In this document: in pieces, positions 11,543-23,233 of the stretch | Layout: every line of letters begins with the position of its first letter | Position numbering within the stretch: position 1 is the first letter of the stretch | From: Stylonectria norvegica | Lineage: Eukaryota; Ascomycota; Sordariomycetes; Hypocreales; Nectriaceae | Length of the DNA stretch: 64,000 nucleotides | Assembly (NCBI GenBank): GCA_014621405.1 | Contig: JAANBC010000085.1 | Coordinates: 1-64,000, forward strand | Direction: 5' to 3' | Made by a program: the position numbers and the translations under genes | Notes under the pieces: model-generated | Databases searched by the model: none | Seen by the model: only the letters and a program-made list of their open reading frames with translations | What the model was told of the DNA's origin: nothing

Positions 11543-13121
11543 CTTGATAGTGAGGAAAATTGCAACTTGTTAAGCAAGTTCGGATTGATCTTTTTCAATA
11601 TAGGGGAAATAGTAAGGGGTTCCGGAATGAGTTGTAGGATTTGTGGAACGTTCGGCGTGACTCAGAGGATCCCGATCGGCACGAATAAGGTGCCATCGAC
11701 AATTCGAGACTTTGGTCGGTAAGTTATTACGGTTAGTGTTTTTTAGGGAGTGTTACTATTCGCACAGGTTGTATCTCCAATCATCTGAAAGCTTCTCAGA
11801 GGCCCAAAATGGTAAGTCAAGATGGGGTCATCTTTCACGGCTTCGACGATGGCGTGAAATGGGTCTTGCGTCCCAACGTATCGAAGCCGTAGATTTCTCC
11901 GAAGAATCTACCTCCAAGTTACTGATTAGTGGAAAATTCACCATATGTTATCTCAGGTTTCACACGTCCGTCAATGCGAAGTACAGAGATGCCTTCATGT
12001 GGGTCAGCCAAGAGTAACAGCCGCCCTGGGCTTCATAGACACCAACACTTGGACTAGTGGCTCGTGTTCAGTTGGTGAATACCTCTGCCATCCCTATCTG
12101 GCAATGGAGAGATGAGTATAGACGCAGGCCCTTCCAGTTGCAGAAGCAGTATTCTAGCTCCCTGATCTCGGCCTTCACTTCCCACCTCACGCATGAGACC
12201 TTGCTCTTACGTCACAGAGTATCCTCGCCTCGATACGCGACTCTTCCAAACATCATCACTGAAAAAGCAGACTGCCACAGTTGAAAGAAGGGACGGACTT
12301 TGTGAGATCAGTGACGCCGTGAGAGTGGTGACTGATAAGCCTGAAGGCTGAAGGTAATAAAGACTCACTTCCCTACTGTATTGTCGGCAATTTTATTAGT
12401 TACGTGATCCCTCACCTCACTTGGACAAGTGAAAGATCTGTAGTATTTCATTCTGATCTGAAAATTCGCTGATGGTAGTCTCCGTATTATCTCCGTTATT
12501 GACTGGTGTTCTATATCAACGGTCCCGTGCCAAAACTACCCACCACGCTTGGATTGAGCGGTTCAGTCTCACCAACGACACTTGCATCATGCAATTGACT
12601 TAGCCACTGGGGCACGGTCCAGTCTCAATATCAAATTGGGTCGAAATAGGCAGAGGGGCAAGATGACCTGGCGTTTTTCTCGCCAGTTTCACTTTTTATA
12701 ATCGGGATTGCATGCAGTTTAAAACGCCATAAACTCATCCATAGTTTAAGTCTAGATTATAGTCCTCGGCTCTTTCATGAGAAGAGGGTTCAGGAGCACA
12801 GCAAGGAATTACTAGCGGCGTCATAACTCTTGGATTCAGACATCGTACACATTTAACTTTACGTGCTAGCAACAAATACCAGACATAATGGGACTTCTGA
12901 GTGGCCTCTGTTCATGAGTCGACCATCATTAGTATATCTGGATAACTGAGTATAGTTAAAACATAGATACGCACAACTTTTATCTCAAGATGGAAGAAAC
13001 TTACATTAAACCTTGAGAGAAAACTTAAAATTGCATCAAAGTAGTGCTTTGAGTTGCAAAGAACCATCTTAAATTACAGTTTACATGCACCGTTCAAGAT
13101 TTTCATGGCAAGTAACGAGTA
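11543..13121. other. Intergenic stretch with a kinase-like relic
   Basis: Apart from the phosphotransferase-like fragment at about 11815-12017, described separately, no gene is supported. The first about 150 bp are the promoter of the minus-strand Lys9-type gene. Confidence 0.45.
11815..12017 (+). pseudogene. Relic of an APH-type (aminoglycoside phosphotransferase fold) kinase
   Basis: Two short plus-strand stretches in different frames recall the N-terminal lobe of fungal APH/choline-kinase-like proteins. One reads DGVKWVLRP (about 11860-11890) and ends at a stop. The other reads EESTSKLLISG followed by YLRFHTSV (about 11905-11975). In intact proteins these blocks are joined (DGVxWxxR ... 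SKLLISEVATxxYLRxxT), so a frameshift plus loss of the rest is implied. No catalytic HxD loop follows. The call rests on remembered family patterns and is weak. Confidence 0.35.
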
Positions 13122-14733
13122 ATGCCTCTACATTCAAGTATAATTACGGCTCCGTCTACTATCATCTTTCACATGCAACAAACACGCTCCTACCCGAAAA
13201 TGGCACCATATTTACCCCCAGAAGTCCAGCTCTCCATCCTCAAGTTCCTCATGAAGCCGGGTGACAATTCTCAGGGCCCCAGGAGACATCTTCCCGTCTA
13301 CGCTTGTGTTTGCAAAGACTGGCAAGTCATCGTAGAGAAAGATACTTTTCGTCGTCTTGTTCTGCGTCCATCCGAGATTCGAGTTTTCGCGGACTGTACT
13401 CGTTCTCTTCGAAGAAGGAGTCACATCAAACACATCGTCCTAGAGATTCCCCTCGAGGATGATGAAGACAGGAGGCCCCGCGATGCCGGCCGAAATCACG
13501 GAGAGAATAACATGAGTCTTACAACGGCAGCCGTGCATCTTTGGACTGTAATTTCACGTTGGAGGAACCACAGCCTGACAGTCGAACTTGGCATCATTTC
13601 TTCGTACGAGACAAGAATGGAACACACATATTACGACGATTTCCGCATCCCATATCGCAGGCTTCCAAGACGAACCTCCTTTCAGACTGCCCTAGTTAAT
13701 CCACATATGGAGTACTTACAAGGCTTTCAAGATCCTCCTCTGCATCCATTGGTTCTGGATGCGTGGATATGGCTGAAGCGGTGGCTCTTGGGAACAAAGC
13801 CGCTCGAATTTGACATCAACGAACTCTCAGATACAGAACACCTCTCAGATACAGAACAACAAGATGCGTGCCTTCTTCCCGAGGTAGAAGTCATTAACTG
13901 TCTCCTCATTCGGCGGCAGTACTTTCAGAATATCAGTCCATTCACTCTCTCTGAACTGATCAAATCTGCATCTGGCCTTGAGGTCTTTCACCTTGAGCGA
14001 TGGTGCTACGGCCGGAGAAGGGACGACGATTATTGGGATATGGGTATGATACTCCTTTACCCTGGAAGACGTTTTATACTTACATCACGTAGACTCCGCG
14101 GTGCTCGGGCATAATTTACCGCTTTCACTCAAGCGATTCACCTTTTATGAAGAGTTCAGCACCGATTATCACCGACGACCAGGGGAGATGAGATTGCCAC
14201 GATCAAACGAAGTTCTGCTTGATACAATGTTCGCAACTAGTCGTCACCTTGAGCACATCTCTATCTCGTTCGCTCTTGATGCTCAGGACTTCTTCTCGCC
14301 CAGGCGGCAGGTCGAATGGGGGTCACTAAAAACCCTCGCACTGACATCGGATGTCCTAGTATCTCACTCCAGTGGTCTAGTTAACGAACTACTCGAGTGT
14401 GCAGCCAAGGCCGCCAAGAAAATGCCTAAGCTCGAGATACTGGAGATTTGGTATTACAACAATGTGTGCCAGGAGGTTGGCATCTTCCGATGCGAAAGGT
14501 CGGGTAGATCTAGTACCATCATCTGGTATGGCACTTGGAGCTTCCAGATGTTGAAACATGTTGAACAGGCGTGGCATGAGATATGTGATGACCCAGAGAA
14601 AGGCGGGCTGTATGAGTTTGGCCTCAAGTCTATCAGCCTCCCACCTCAAAAAATCGCGAGTCTGGGATCCATCTCACCGTACTTGAAGCTGAAGAAGCAT
14701 ATTCTTCATGATATTTCATGGATCATAGTTTAG
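13122..14733 (+). CDS. F-box-like protein
   Basis: Two exons, 13122-14043 and 14093-14733, flank a 49-bp intron (GTATGA to ACGTAG) and give up to 520 residues. The F-box-like motif is near the N-terminus: LPPEVQLSILKFL, then YACVCKDWQVIVEKDTFRRLVL. The later ATG at 13200 sits right before this motif and may be the true start, which would give 494 residues. An 18-bp duplication inside the coding region produces LSDTEHLSDTEQ. The remainder has no recognised repeats. F-box proteins link substrates to SCF ubiquitin ligases; the substrate here is unknown. Confidence 0.75.
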
Positions 14734-15053
14734 GGGTTCGCGCAAAGGGAAGGGCATTAGCGGCTTCATCGGGCTATACCCATACTGGGGTTTACTTCAT
14801 GTCTTCGAATAACACATGTGAAACATGGTGGTTCGTGTAGGCATAAATGACGGGTGTGTCAATGTCGGTGTGCATTTGTCAATCAAAAACTCAGCGGCGT
14901 GATTAAGCAAAGACACATGGCCCGGTTTAGCAGGTTCACAGATATGTAGCAATAATAACGATCCATGTTATTTCAGCCGACCAAACTTATTAATCTGAGT
15001 GAACTAATTTAGGAGCATGAGTTAGAGGCTTCAGCTTGCTACAGTGCTACACA
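14734..15053. other. Intergenic, convergent 3' ends
   Basis: A short spacer between the F-box gene and the minus-strand protease gene. I see nothing in it. Confidence 0.5.
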
Positions 15054-16532
15054 CTACGAGCTGGTCGTAGCTGGAGCCGGAGGAGAGCCCAGGTTCTGAG
15101 TTTTCTGGATCTTTGGAACGAGTCCAAATCGCTTGTTCCCCTGGTCCCAAATCTAACGTTGAACATATCAGCATACGCTCGAAACATATAGTAGAAGATA
15201 TGACTTACCGCATATACCGACTTCAAGAAAACGTCGCCCAAGATATCAAAGTCCATTGAGCCCCTCGACTGCACCCCGCCGTACCAGTGATCGGCGTCCG
15301 CAGGCGCAAAGGCCAAATCCTCGGGTTGGATAACGTAGAGCTTATCGCCCACAGCCACCTTGAACTTCGGGAGGTCTGCCACCTTCGTGCTCGTGGGAAA
15401 GACGTAGCCTTGCTGGCTCGAATCGTACTTGGCTCCGGGGATGGCCTTGTACAAAGCATCACAGACTTGGTCCGAGACAAGCGCTAAGCTGGTACCTGTG
15501 TCGGCAATGGCTCTGTTGCTAGACTGTTTGATAGCCTTGCCGTTGACTGAGGCGCTGGTTGATGGGAACATCCAGAAGCCCTGGGAAGAGTCGATGTCAG
15601 TCCAGGCAATATCTTGCCCGGACTTTTTGACAAGGTCCTGGTCGATGTAGCCAAACGTGTAAAACGACTCTGGCGAACCAGCATCCCGCTCGCTGTAGAA
15701 TGCCGAAGTGAAGAGCTCGGCGTCCTTCGGAATGTCACCCTGGGTTATCATGTTGGTGACGGGAGTCTCAGCAGGATCGGATACCCCGTTCGTCATCGCC
15801 GTGTTGATCTGGGGGAAGGCCAGCCCGAGAAGCCCATCTCCAGTGCCCTTAGAAAACTGCTCGGCGAGCTGCGTTGCGAGCTCGATAGTTTGGCCCTCGA
15901 CGGTTAGGCCGCCAACGACCACGTTGTCAGAGCCGCAAACTCCCGACGCGGAGCTGCCATCACCGTAGGAAATCTCCCATGTCCTGTTCTTGAGCGCCTC
16001 GTACGTTGAAGATTTGGAAGGGTCGAAGACGTTGTGCCCTTTCTGGAGACTCTTGTCAAGTTTTGTGGAGAAGATCTGTGGAGGATGTCTTGTCAGTGGT
16101 CATATGTCAAGAACTGAACCTAGAAACACTTGCCCAAAGATCCGAAGAGCCAGTGTCAAAGTCCAATTGGAACTTCTGAGGCGGCGTGCCAATCGACACC
16201 TCGCTCAAGTACATTGAATCATACTGCTGATCCTCGGCCGTCACCTCTCCAGACTTGCCGCCATCAGTATCGAGCTTCTTGTTTAGGACCTTTTGCTGAT
16301 AGACGCGTCCGCCCACTGCCGCCTGGAACCTGGGATGCACAAGACCGCGCTGCTTAATGAGGTGGGATTGAAAGTACGGCCCTGGCTTGGTGGGCTCAAA
16401 GCCGAAACGGTTCAGTAGGTAGACGTAAGATTTCAGGCCGTGGCGCTTGTAGTTTTTGTTCGGGGCGGCACGGATCTTGCTAAGGCCGCGATCAAGCTTG
16501 AACTTGGATTGGGCTTGGAAAATGGCTTCCAT
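15054..16532 (-). CDS. Pepsin-type aspartic endopeptidase (A1 family)
   Basis: Three exons on the minus strand, 16532-16134, 16075-15209 and 15152-15054, encode 454 residues. Both catalytic motifs are present: FDTGSSDLW at the end of exon 1 and ADTGTSLALV in exon 2. The flap (ISYGDGSSASG) and the C-terminal GDVFLKSVYAIWDQGNKRFGLV stretch are also intact. The first intron (16076-16133) has a GC donor (GG|GCAAGT) and a normal AG acceptor. The chosen ATG is followed by a charged propeptide-like region (GFEPTKPGPYF) and not by a hydrophobic signal peptide. No upstream in-frame ATG supplies one. Secretion is usual for this family but cannot be shown here; an unrecognised upstream exon is possible. 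Confidence 0.9.
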
Positions 16533-18034
16533 AGTGAAGGCTTGGAACCGTGAGAACAAGGGGTGAATTCGGAATGGAGTTGGAGTAACGTAGGAGTTTT
16601 AGGGTGAAATAAGAGTTTGGGAACGATGGAGAAAGCGGCTAAGATATAGAACAAGAGGGATCTCAAGATGATGGCAGACGAGCGTTGACGTCTTTAGAGG
16701 AATCCCTCGAATCTTTGCTCAAGTAAGTACTAGTAAGTAGTAACCATGTAAACAAGCATGGTTCGAACTTTCCATAACTTACAAGGCGCCTTCTCAGCAA
16801 ATGTGATTGTCGCATTGTCGGGCCCTACGGCCTGATAGGCAGGGCCAACTCTCGTAACTTGGCCGATACAGATGCTGGACTATCGACTATCAGGATGCTG
16901 CTGCTATCTCAGGACTTCGACCTTCCCGATTGGAATCAGTTGATTTCGTCATGACTAGCAATAAAAAGCATAGACAATGCAACGCTAGTAGTGGCATAAA
17001 CCTGCTGGAGGTTGCGAACATGCGATGCGTGCCGCATTAAGTTGGGCTTCACCAAATGCCGGGCTTGTGCATGAATTGCCGGGGTTTCAGCTCTGCTGAT
17101 CTTGTGCCGAGAAGCCGAGTCAAAACTTCTATTGTATCGACAAGCGCTTGGCTGTCGAGTCTCGATGCTCTTAAAGGGCCACGTAAGGCTTGCATGAAGA
17201 GTGCCAGTTTCGACGTCACGACGTTCTTTCGATTTGTTCATCGTGGTATAATTTTGGTGGAGGGGGGGAGTCGTGCTGCGTTTTAATATGCGGTGACGTA
17301 CGCACTGCTGCATAGTGGAACTTACGCTGGATTGTTCACTGGCGCGATGACTATCTTTCCCTTTGCTCTGTTCGTTCAGCATCCAATTGACTTGACTAGG
17401 TATTCGTAGCAATTTCAATCACACAATATCGTCAATGGAGACTGAAGTTCTCATAATCCTAACGGCCTAGTGACCCTCCTGTAACTCGCCTCGATCGAAC
17501 GTAAACATCAAAGCCGGTAGGTCAAAGGCTATTTAGCTGCTCGGGTTTATCATGACTCCAATGCCACAATTCCCGGTGATGCTTCTCACCCAAGACTTGC
17601 TCCGGGGTCTAGATCGCTAGACGGACGAAAGATGGATCCGGCTATGTCGGAGTCCTACCCTAATGGCCAACTTAGAATCACGAGCCGCATTTGGACAACC
17701 GGGGTGATCGGGGCTTCAGCCTATTGGCTAGTATAAAACTGCTTAAATGCGGAAGGGAAGCTCGATACTGTGTCATTTGTACTGTGTGGCAGAGTCGGGG
17801 ACTGGAGGCGGGCGGCACTGTCGGTTACTTTGCCATGGATGCTTCGGGGGTGTGTCGATGTCTTGCGAAGAACACCGGGCAGAGCTAGAGTTTAAGTAAA
17901 TACCATATACTGCATTGAATTGGAGGGAATAAGTGACATTTCTCAAGAGAAGCTTCCGAAGTTCCGACAAATAGTCTATCATTTGTTTCTCTCCTGGAAG
18001 AATTCGATAGCCACGTGCTACTGCAATCTTCAAC
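16533..18034. other. Intergenic region between divergent genes
   Basis: A 1.5-kb divergent promoter region between the aspartic protease and the first aldehyde dehydrogenase. No supported gene. Three CCGGGG hexamers (about 17081, 17592 and 17699), which match the fungal carbon-repressor CreA consensus SYGGRG, lie on the dehydrogenase side. Confidence 0.45.
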
Positions 18035-19924
18035 ATGGCCAACTACGAGACGAGGTTGTTCATCAACAACGAGGTATTGCACGGTAGCGACGTACCGTAG
18101 ACTGGAGCACCGACTGACCTGTTACAGTTCGTGCCCGGAAAGCAGAACAAGCAATTCCCCATCTTCAACCCCGCGACTGAGGAGCAAATATGCACAGTGA
18201 GCGAGGCTTTACAAGAGGATGTCGATGCTGCAGTCGAGGCAGCACAAGCCGCCTTTCCAGACTGGAAATCAAGATCTGCCGCTCAGCGCGCAGCACCCTT
18301 ATTCAAGCTTTCTGAGTTGATACATAGAGACGCTGAGGAGCTTGCTGAATTGGACGCCATTTGCATGGGCAAGTAAGTTACAACGCTACACATAAACTTG
18401 TTGCTATACGCATTAAGGTCAGTGAGGCTAACCAATGGCTTTCATGGAGATAGACCAGTTGAGCTTCTGAAACGAATGGACATTCCCGCATGTGCTGGCG
18501 TGTTCAACTATTTCGCAGGTTCTGCTCACCATATTCTCGGAGAGACAAGCATGGCTGCGCAGAACTTCATAAACATGACTATTCGCCAACCTTACGGGGT
18601 AGTGGGGCTCATCATTCCTTGGAATGTACCCATGATCATGTTCGCATTCAAAGTCGCCCCGGCCCTCATCTGCGGTAACACCGTGGTGCTGAAAACCTCA
18701 GAGAAGGCGCCCTTGTCCGCACTTAAGCTCGCAGCTCTAGCCAAGGAGGCTGGAATCCCGCCTGGAGTCCTTAATATCGTCAGTGGGTTTGGGTCGCCTA
18801 CGGGGACTGCGTTGTCTCTACACATGAAGATTCGAAAGATATCTTTCACGGGCTCAGTCGCTACGGGGAAGAAGATTCTGAAGGCTGCTGCTGATTCGAA
18901 CCTCAAAAACGTCTCTCTGGAGCTGGGGGGAAAGAGCCCGGCGATTATCTTCGAGGACGCGGATTTGGAGGCTGCTGCGAGATAGTAAGTCTCCCATTTC
19001 CGTTGCCTTCTGATCTAGAGCAACATTGAGACTAACAGAGAAGCACTCACTACTCAATCAACCACAACAGCGGTCAACACTGCCAAGCGAATAGTCGGGT
19101 GCTTGTGCAGGAGAGTGTAGCCGAGCAATACGTGGAGAAGCTGAAGGCCTTGGCCAGCCGCGTCGTTGTAGGCGACCCGTCGAAAGCGGAAACGTTTCAA
19201 GGGTGTGTGAAGCATCTTCTCGATCCTCTAGCATATACTGATGCCCAAGTTCCAGGCCACAGGTGGATGGCCAACAGTTGGCACATATTCAACGACTGGC
19301 CGATGCGGGTGCAAAGGATGGCACATTAGTCGTAGGAGGCAAAGGGACGACAGGAAAAGTAAGTGTCACTTTCACCTCCCTCATGTATCTGTATTCAAGA
19401 AAGCAAATACTTACCACCAGAGAAGGGTCATTTCATGGAGTTTACTATACTGTTGAATGTGCCCGAGTCATCGCCCGCCTACCAAGAAGAGATCTTCGGT
19501 CCTGTGCTGGTAGTCAACACCTTCAAAGACGAAGCATCAGCGCTGAAAGAGGCAAACAATACCGAATTTGGTTTATTTTGTACGTCCACCCTCCCTAAAT
19601 GGTTCGTCGGTAGCATTTGATCATGGAAAACTGACCGAAGGCACAGCGTCGGTATACACTGCGAACGTAGAACGCGCGATGCGCATTGCCACAGCGTTGG
19701 AGAGCGGCGCCGTAGGCATTAACTGCTCTGTGCCTCTGCGAGCTTTGGATATGCCGATTGGGGGATGGAAGCAGTCTGGCGTCGGCCGGGAGCTGTCTTT
19801 GCATGGGCTGAACTTGTATACGGAGCTGAAGACGATATTCCTCAAATATGGCGAAGATAAGACGTCGATGGCCTTGAACGGATGGCATAACGAGTTAGCT
19901 ATGGCTGGCAAGAGTGGGCATTAA
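18035..19924 (+). CDS. Aldehyde dehydrogenase, NAD(P)+ type (ALDH superfamily)
   Basis: Seven exons encode 503 residues: 18035-18073, 18128-18372, 18454-18984, 19044-19202, 19256-19358, about 19423-19579 and 19647-19924. The introns are 53-81 bp. Motifs in order are NPATEEQI, IIPWNVPMIMF, the cofactor-loop FTGSVATGKKI, LELGGKSP with the general-base Glu, the catalytic Cys in HNSGQHCQANSR, and EEIFGPVL. The last part has the expected GGWKQSGVGRELSLHGL ending. The acceptor of intron 5 could be 19422 or 19425, a one-codon difference. The enzyme oxidises an aldehyde to an acid in the cytosol; the substrate is not readable. It heads the putative phenolic-catabolism cluster, on the same strand as the regulator just downstream. 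Confidence 0.93.
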
Positions 19925-20546
19925 AGTTGTTCAAGTTGTCGCTGTCATTTTCCCCCAAACTAGAATATTTACCAATTCATGTAATCCTCTCCGAATCTAT
20001 CGCAGTACTTGACACAACTATGATAGATCCGAGAGATGCAAGAGACCAAACAAACATATTTACTGATCTTTAAGTTTACTTGGCTGAAGATAAATACGCT
20101 GTCAATTGCCACATTTGTATGGTGTTTAATAGAGCATCGTTGATACGCACTCAAGCACTTCAGTAAGTGTGGCACGCACTGTGAGGTGGATTTGACGAGA
20201 GGCGAGGTGAGGTTTGTACAGTACGAATAGAAGAATCCATGTTCCATTTACATATTGTCATTCCGGCAGCGCCGAACTAACTCATAGTGATTGCTACCTT
20301 AAAGGGATCTTCGTTTCTGGGGTCGAGATCCTTTCCCCTCTTTCAACTAAACCGTCTTGCACCTAGTTAGTCCACCGCGTCTCTTGGCTCTACCGGGGGG
20401 GATGTCGTAGTACTCTTCAAAAAGCCGTCACGCTCTCTTCTTCACTCAGACAACATCACAAAACACCATCAGCACCAGTAAGAACAGGAGGCATTGGATA
20501 GTAGCGACGAAGTACCAACCCTCTGAGAGCTGCCTTGTTTCTACGA
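19925..20546. other. Intergenic, promoter of Zn2Cys6 regulator
   Basis: No gene is seen. Near 20395 there is a CCGGGGGGG run. Confidence 0.45.
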
Positions 20547-23143
20547 ATGGTCCCTAACCGTGGCCGCGGAGGCGCTGGGGTGAATGGCGCTCGCGGCAAA
20601 GGGTCGCGAAGGCTGCGAACTGCCTTAGCCTGCAATTCATGCCGCGCGCGCAAGACCAAGTGCAACGGCGCGCGTCCCGTGTGCGACGTCTGCGAAGGAA
20701 TGGGCTTTGGCTGCCTCTACACGCTCTCTGCCCAAGGCCCGGCCGCTACCGCTGTTCGCGCCCAGATGGAGCAGTCGATGCAGACGGAGGAGAGGCTCTC
20801 CGCACTGGAGGCTCTGCTGCGCCAGGCTATCGCAGGGAAGGCCATCGAGCCGTCTCTATCGTCTCCGGGAGACCGCAGCCAGAGCGCGCAGTTCCAGTCG
20901 ACGAGCTGGACACCGCCGAGCCACCATGGTCAGGATCAGGATCAGGACGAGGCCGATGCTCGCAGCTCGGCGAACAACACGGAGCATGATGTTGTGGCAG
21001 TGACGCCGGAAATCGACCCTGGGAACGACGACACTGTCGATGGCATGGGCGTCGTCACATTTGCAGACGAGAAGAGCTCGGGGCTGTTTGGCCCGACATC
21101 AAACTCAGCGTTGCTAACGCACATCATGACAGCGCTCAAGCAACGCGCGCAGGCCGCAACATCTGCTGAATCTGGTCCCTCGTACGGATATTCTGCAACT
21201 CCAGCTGTATCTAGACCTGCCTCGCCTCGCCCTTCGTTCAGCCATGGTGCTATCAGCAAAGGTCGGAATCGACCAGCGATGAAGACAAATCCCTTTGTCC
21301 TTCCCACCGAGCCCACCATGTCCAGGCTGATCAGCCGCTTTTTTGGAGAGATCGGTCTCATGTTTCCCTACGTCAATGAAGAATCAATCGTGGACGAGTT
21401 GGCGCGGCTCAAGGCCAACGGCCTTTGCGGAGTACGAAGGTCGTGGCTTTGCTTGCTTAACACCATCATGGCTTTCTCTGCACATGTCGCTGAGCAGCAA
21501 GCGCAGACCGGGGGCGAGCAGGGCAATATTGGCACTAATAATGATGGCGAGGCTGTGAAAGACTCGGACATGTATTTGTCGACTGCCTTGAGTCTGCTGC
21601 CCAACCTGGTTTTCCAGTCTGCTAATTTAGAGATATGTAAGTGCCCCATATCGCCGCCTCTTCTGCAAGGCGCATATTCTGTTCCATGGCACTCACGCGT
21701 TCAACTTTGCAGTACAGGCTCTTTTAGTCTTGACGCAGTACGTGCAGGGCACTGAATTCTCTTCCTCGACGTGGAGCTTCCAGCGACTATCTGTGCAGGC
21801 CGCTATACAGATAGGAGCCCACATGCCTGATCCAGAGAAGTATTCACGCTTGGAGCAGGAGACTCGAAACCGATGTTGGCACATGTGCACAATACTAGAC
21901 AAGTACTTCTGCCCCATCCGCTGGTAGAGTTTTGAAAGATTGCTGACGAGGTCTACTCTCGCAGAACATGCAGCATGACTTTCGGCCGGCCACCTAGTAT
22001 CATGAACGACAGTGCCCAAGTGCCGCTCCCGCAAGCCCAAACCTCTTCCGTATTTGCGGCAGATGAAGCGGCTATAGACATCATGCAGGCTCCAAATCTC
22101 AGCGTAAGCGTCTACACGCAATCAATGTATGTTCCTGTGGCAAAAAGAGTAAGTAAGCAGATAATTTCACTAATCATCGAGCATCCAGTAAGCTGTATCG
22201 CATCCTCGGCCAGATCACCAACAACGTCTACCAAGGGAACTACTCCAGCCGGCATGGGGAGTCTTATGACACAGTCTTAGCCCACGTCATGGCCGAAGAA
22301 GCTCAATTGAGGAAATGGAAAGCTCAGCTGCCTCCTCCGCTTCGCCTCGTTACGCGCGATGAGATTGCAGCTAGTGTCAGCTCTCCCGAACTGCCGTTCT
22401 CGCTGAGTGTCGTGTTGACATTGCGGTATCTCAACGCACGTGTTTTGCTGCATCGTGCCATAATAGAGTCCAGCTTCGTGCAGACTCAAATGGCCATGGT
22501 GCATTATGGACTGGTCCAGACGTATATGGGAAAGAAAGCGTCAAGATCGCGAATGAATCGGCCATTGATATCATCGACATGATATTCAATATGACCGAAC
22601 GACAACTCCCAAGCTTCACTACTATCTGGTTCCTAATATACTATGGTATGTTCCCCAGCTCGCCCGTGTCTTCCCGTAGAGCTTGGGCAGATGCAAGAGA
22701 AGGAGGCTGACCATGTAGTGTTCAACTCCGCCATCGTCATCTTCGCCGTCGCCGCTCTATCAGCTACTTGCCCATCTGTCACACCCAGCTTGACCGGCCA
22801 GGAGCTTCTAATGAAGTTACAAACAGCGAGGCACACGCTCGACAAACTCGGCAATCAAACTAGAATCGCTGTGCGTTGTAGGAAGTATCTCACTCGACTG
22901 GTCGAGATGGCTTCATCCACAGGTACAAACACAGCTTCCAAAGTCGCAATGACACGCTAATCGAGACCGCTACTAGTAATCACGCAGCAATCATTTCCTC
23001 CAGCGGAAAACACGTTCGGCATGCACCATCACCAATATACTACACAAGACATGGAGTCCGCCCTAGACCTTGACTCGCAGATTCTGATGCCAGATGACCT
23101 TGATTATCTCGCTTTTGCAGACAACAGTCTATTTTTCTCATAA
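20547..23143 (+). CDS. Zn2Cys6 transcription factor with fungal-specific TF domain (cluster regulator 1)
   Basis: Seven exons encode 733 residues: 20547-21636, 21713-21902, 21965-22126, 22189-22477, 22546-22645, 22719-22922 and 22977-23143. The zinc cluster sits at about residues 30-58 with spacing C-x2-C-x6-C-x5-C-x2-C-x6-C, starting ACNSCRARKTKC. It is preceded by a basic stretch. The middle homology region follows, with RCWHMCTILDK, then CSMTFGRPPSIM, TLRYLNARVLLHR and SAIVIFAVAALS. The fifth intron (22478-22545) is needed to connect two frames. The acidic tail is MPDDLDYLAFADNSLFF. The gene lies inside the dehydrogenase/decarboxylase cluster, so it is a natural candidate for its pathway-specific activator. 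Confidence 0.9.
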
Positions 23144-23233
23144 GCTCTGTGTCATTGAGATGGGTATACTACTTGGCCATTTGAGCCACTGCGGCCTTTT
23201 GATGCTCTAGTCCTACAAGGAACTAATCGCTAC

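Noticed and set aside
13826..13861. Tandem repeat in the F-box-like gene as a mobile element footprint
   Set aside because: It is one in-frame 18-bp duplication within coding sequence, best explained by slippage.
16936..17418. 160-residue minus-strand open frame in the protease/ALDH spacer
   Set aside because: No domain, no signal peptide and uneven composition; it overlaps a probable divergent promoter, so I did not annotate it.
20639..21361. Arg/Ala-rich open frames overlapping zinc-cluster regulator 1
   Set aside because: Their composition is that expected from reading a GC-rich coding region out of frame; the zinc-cluster frame has clear homology.
22478..22545. Apparent frameshift in zinc-cluster regulator 1
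   Set aside because: A 68-bp intron with donor GTGCAG and acceptor GTCAAG joins the two frames exactly and keeps the phase through all later exons, so a frameshift is not needed.
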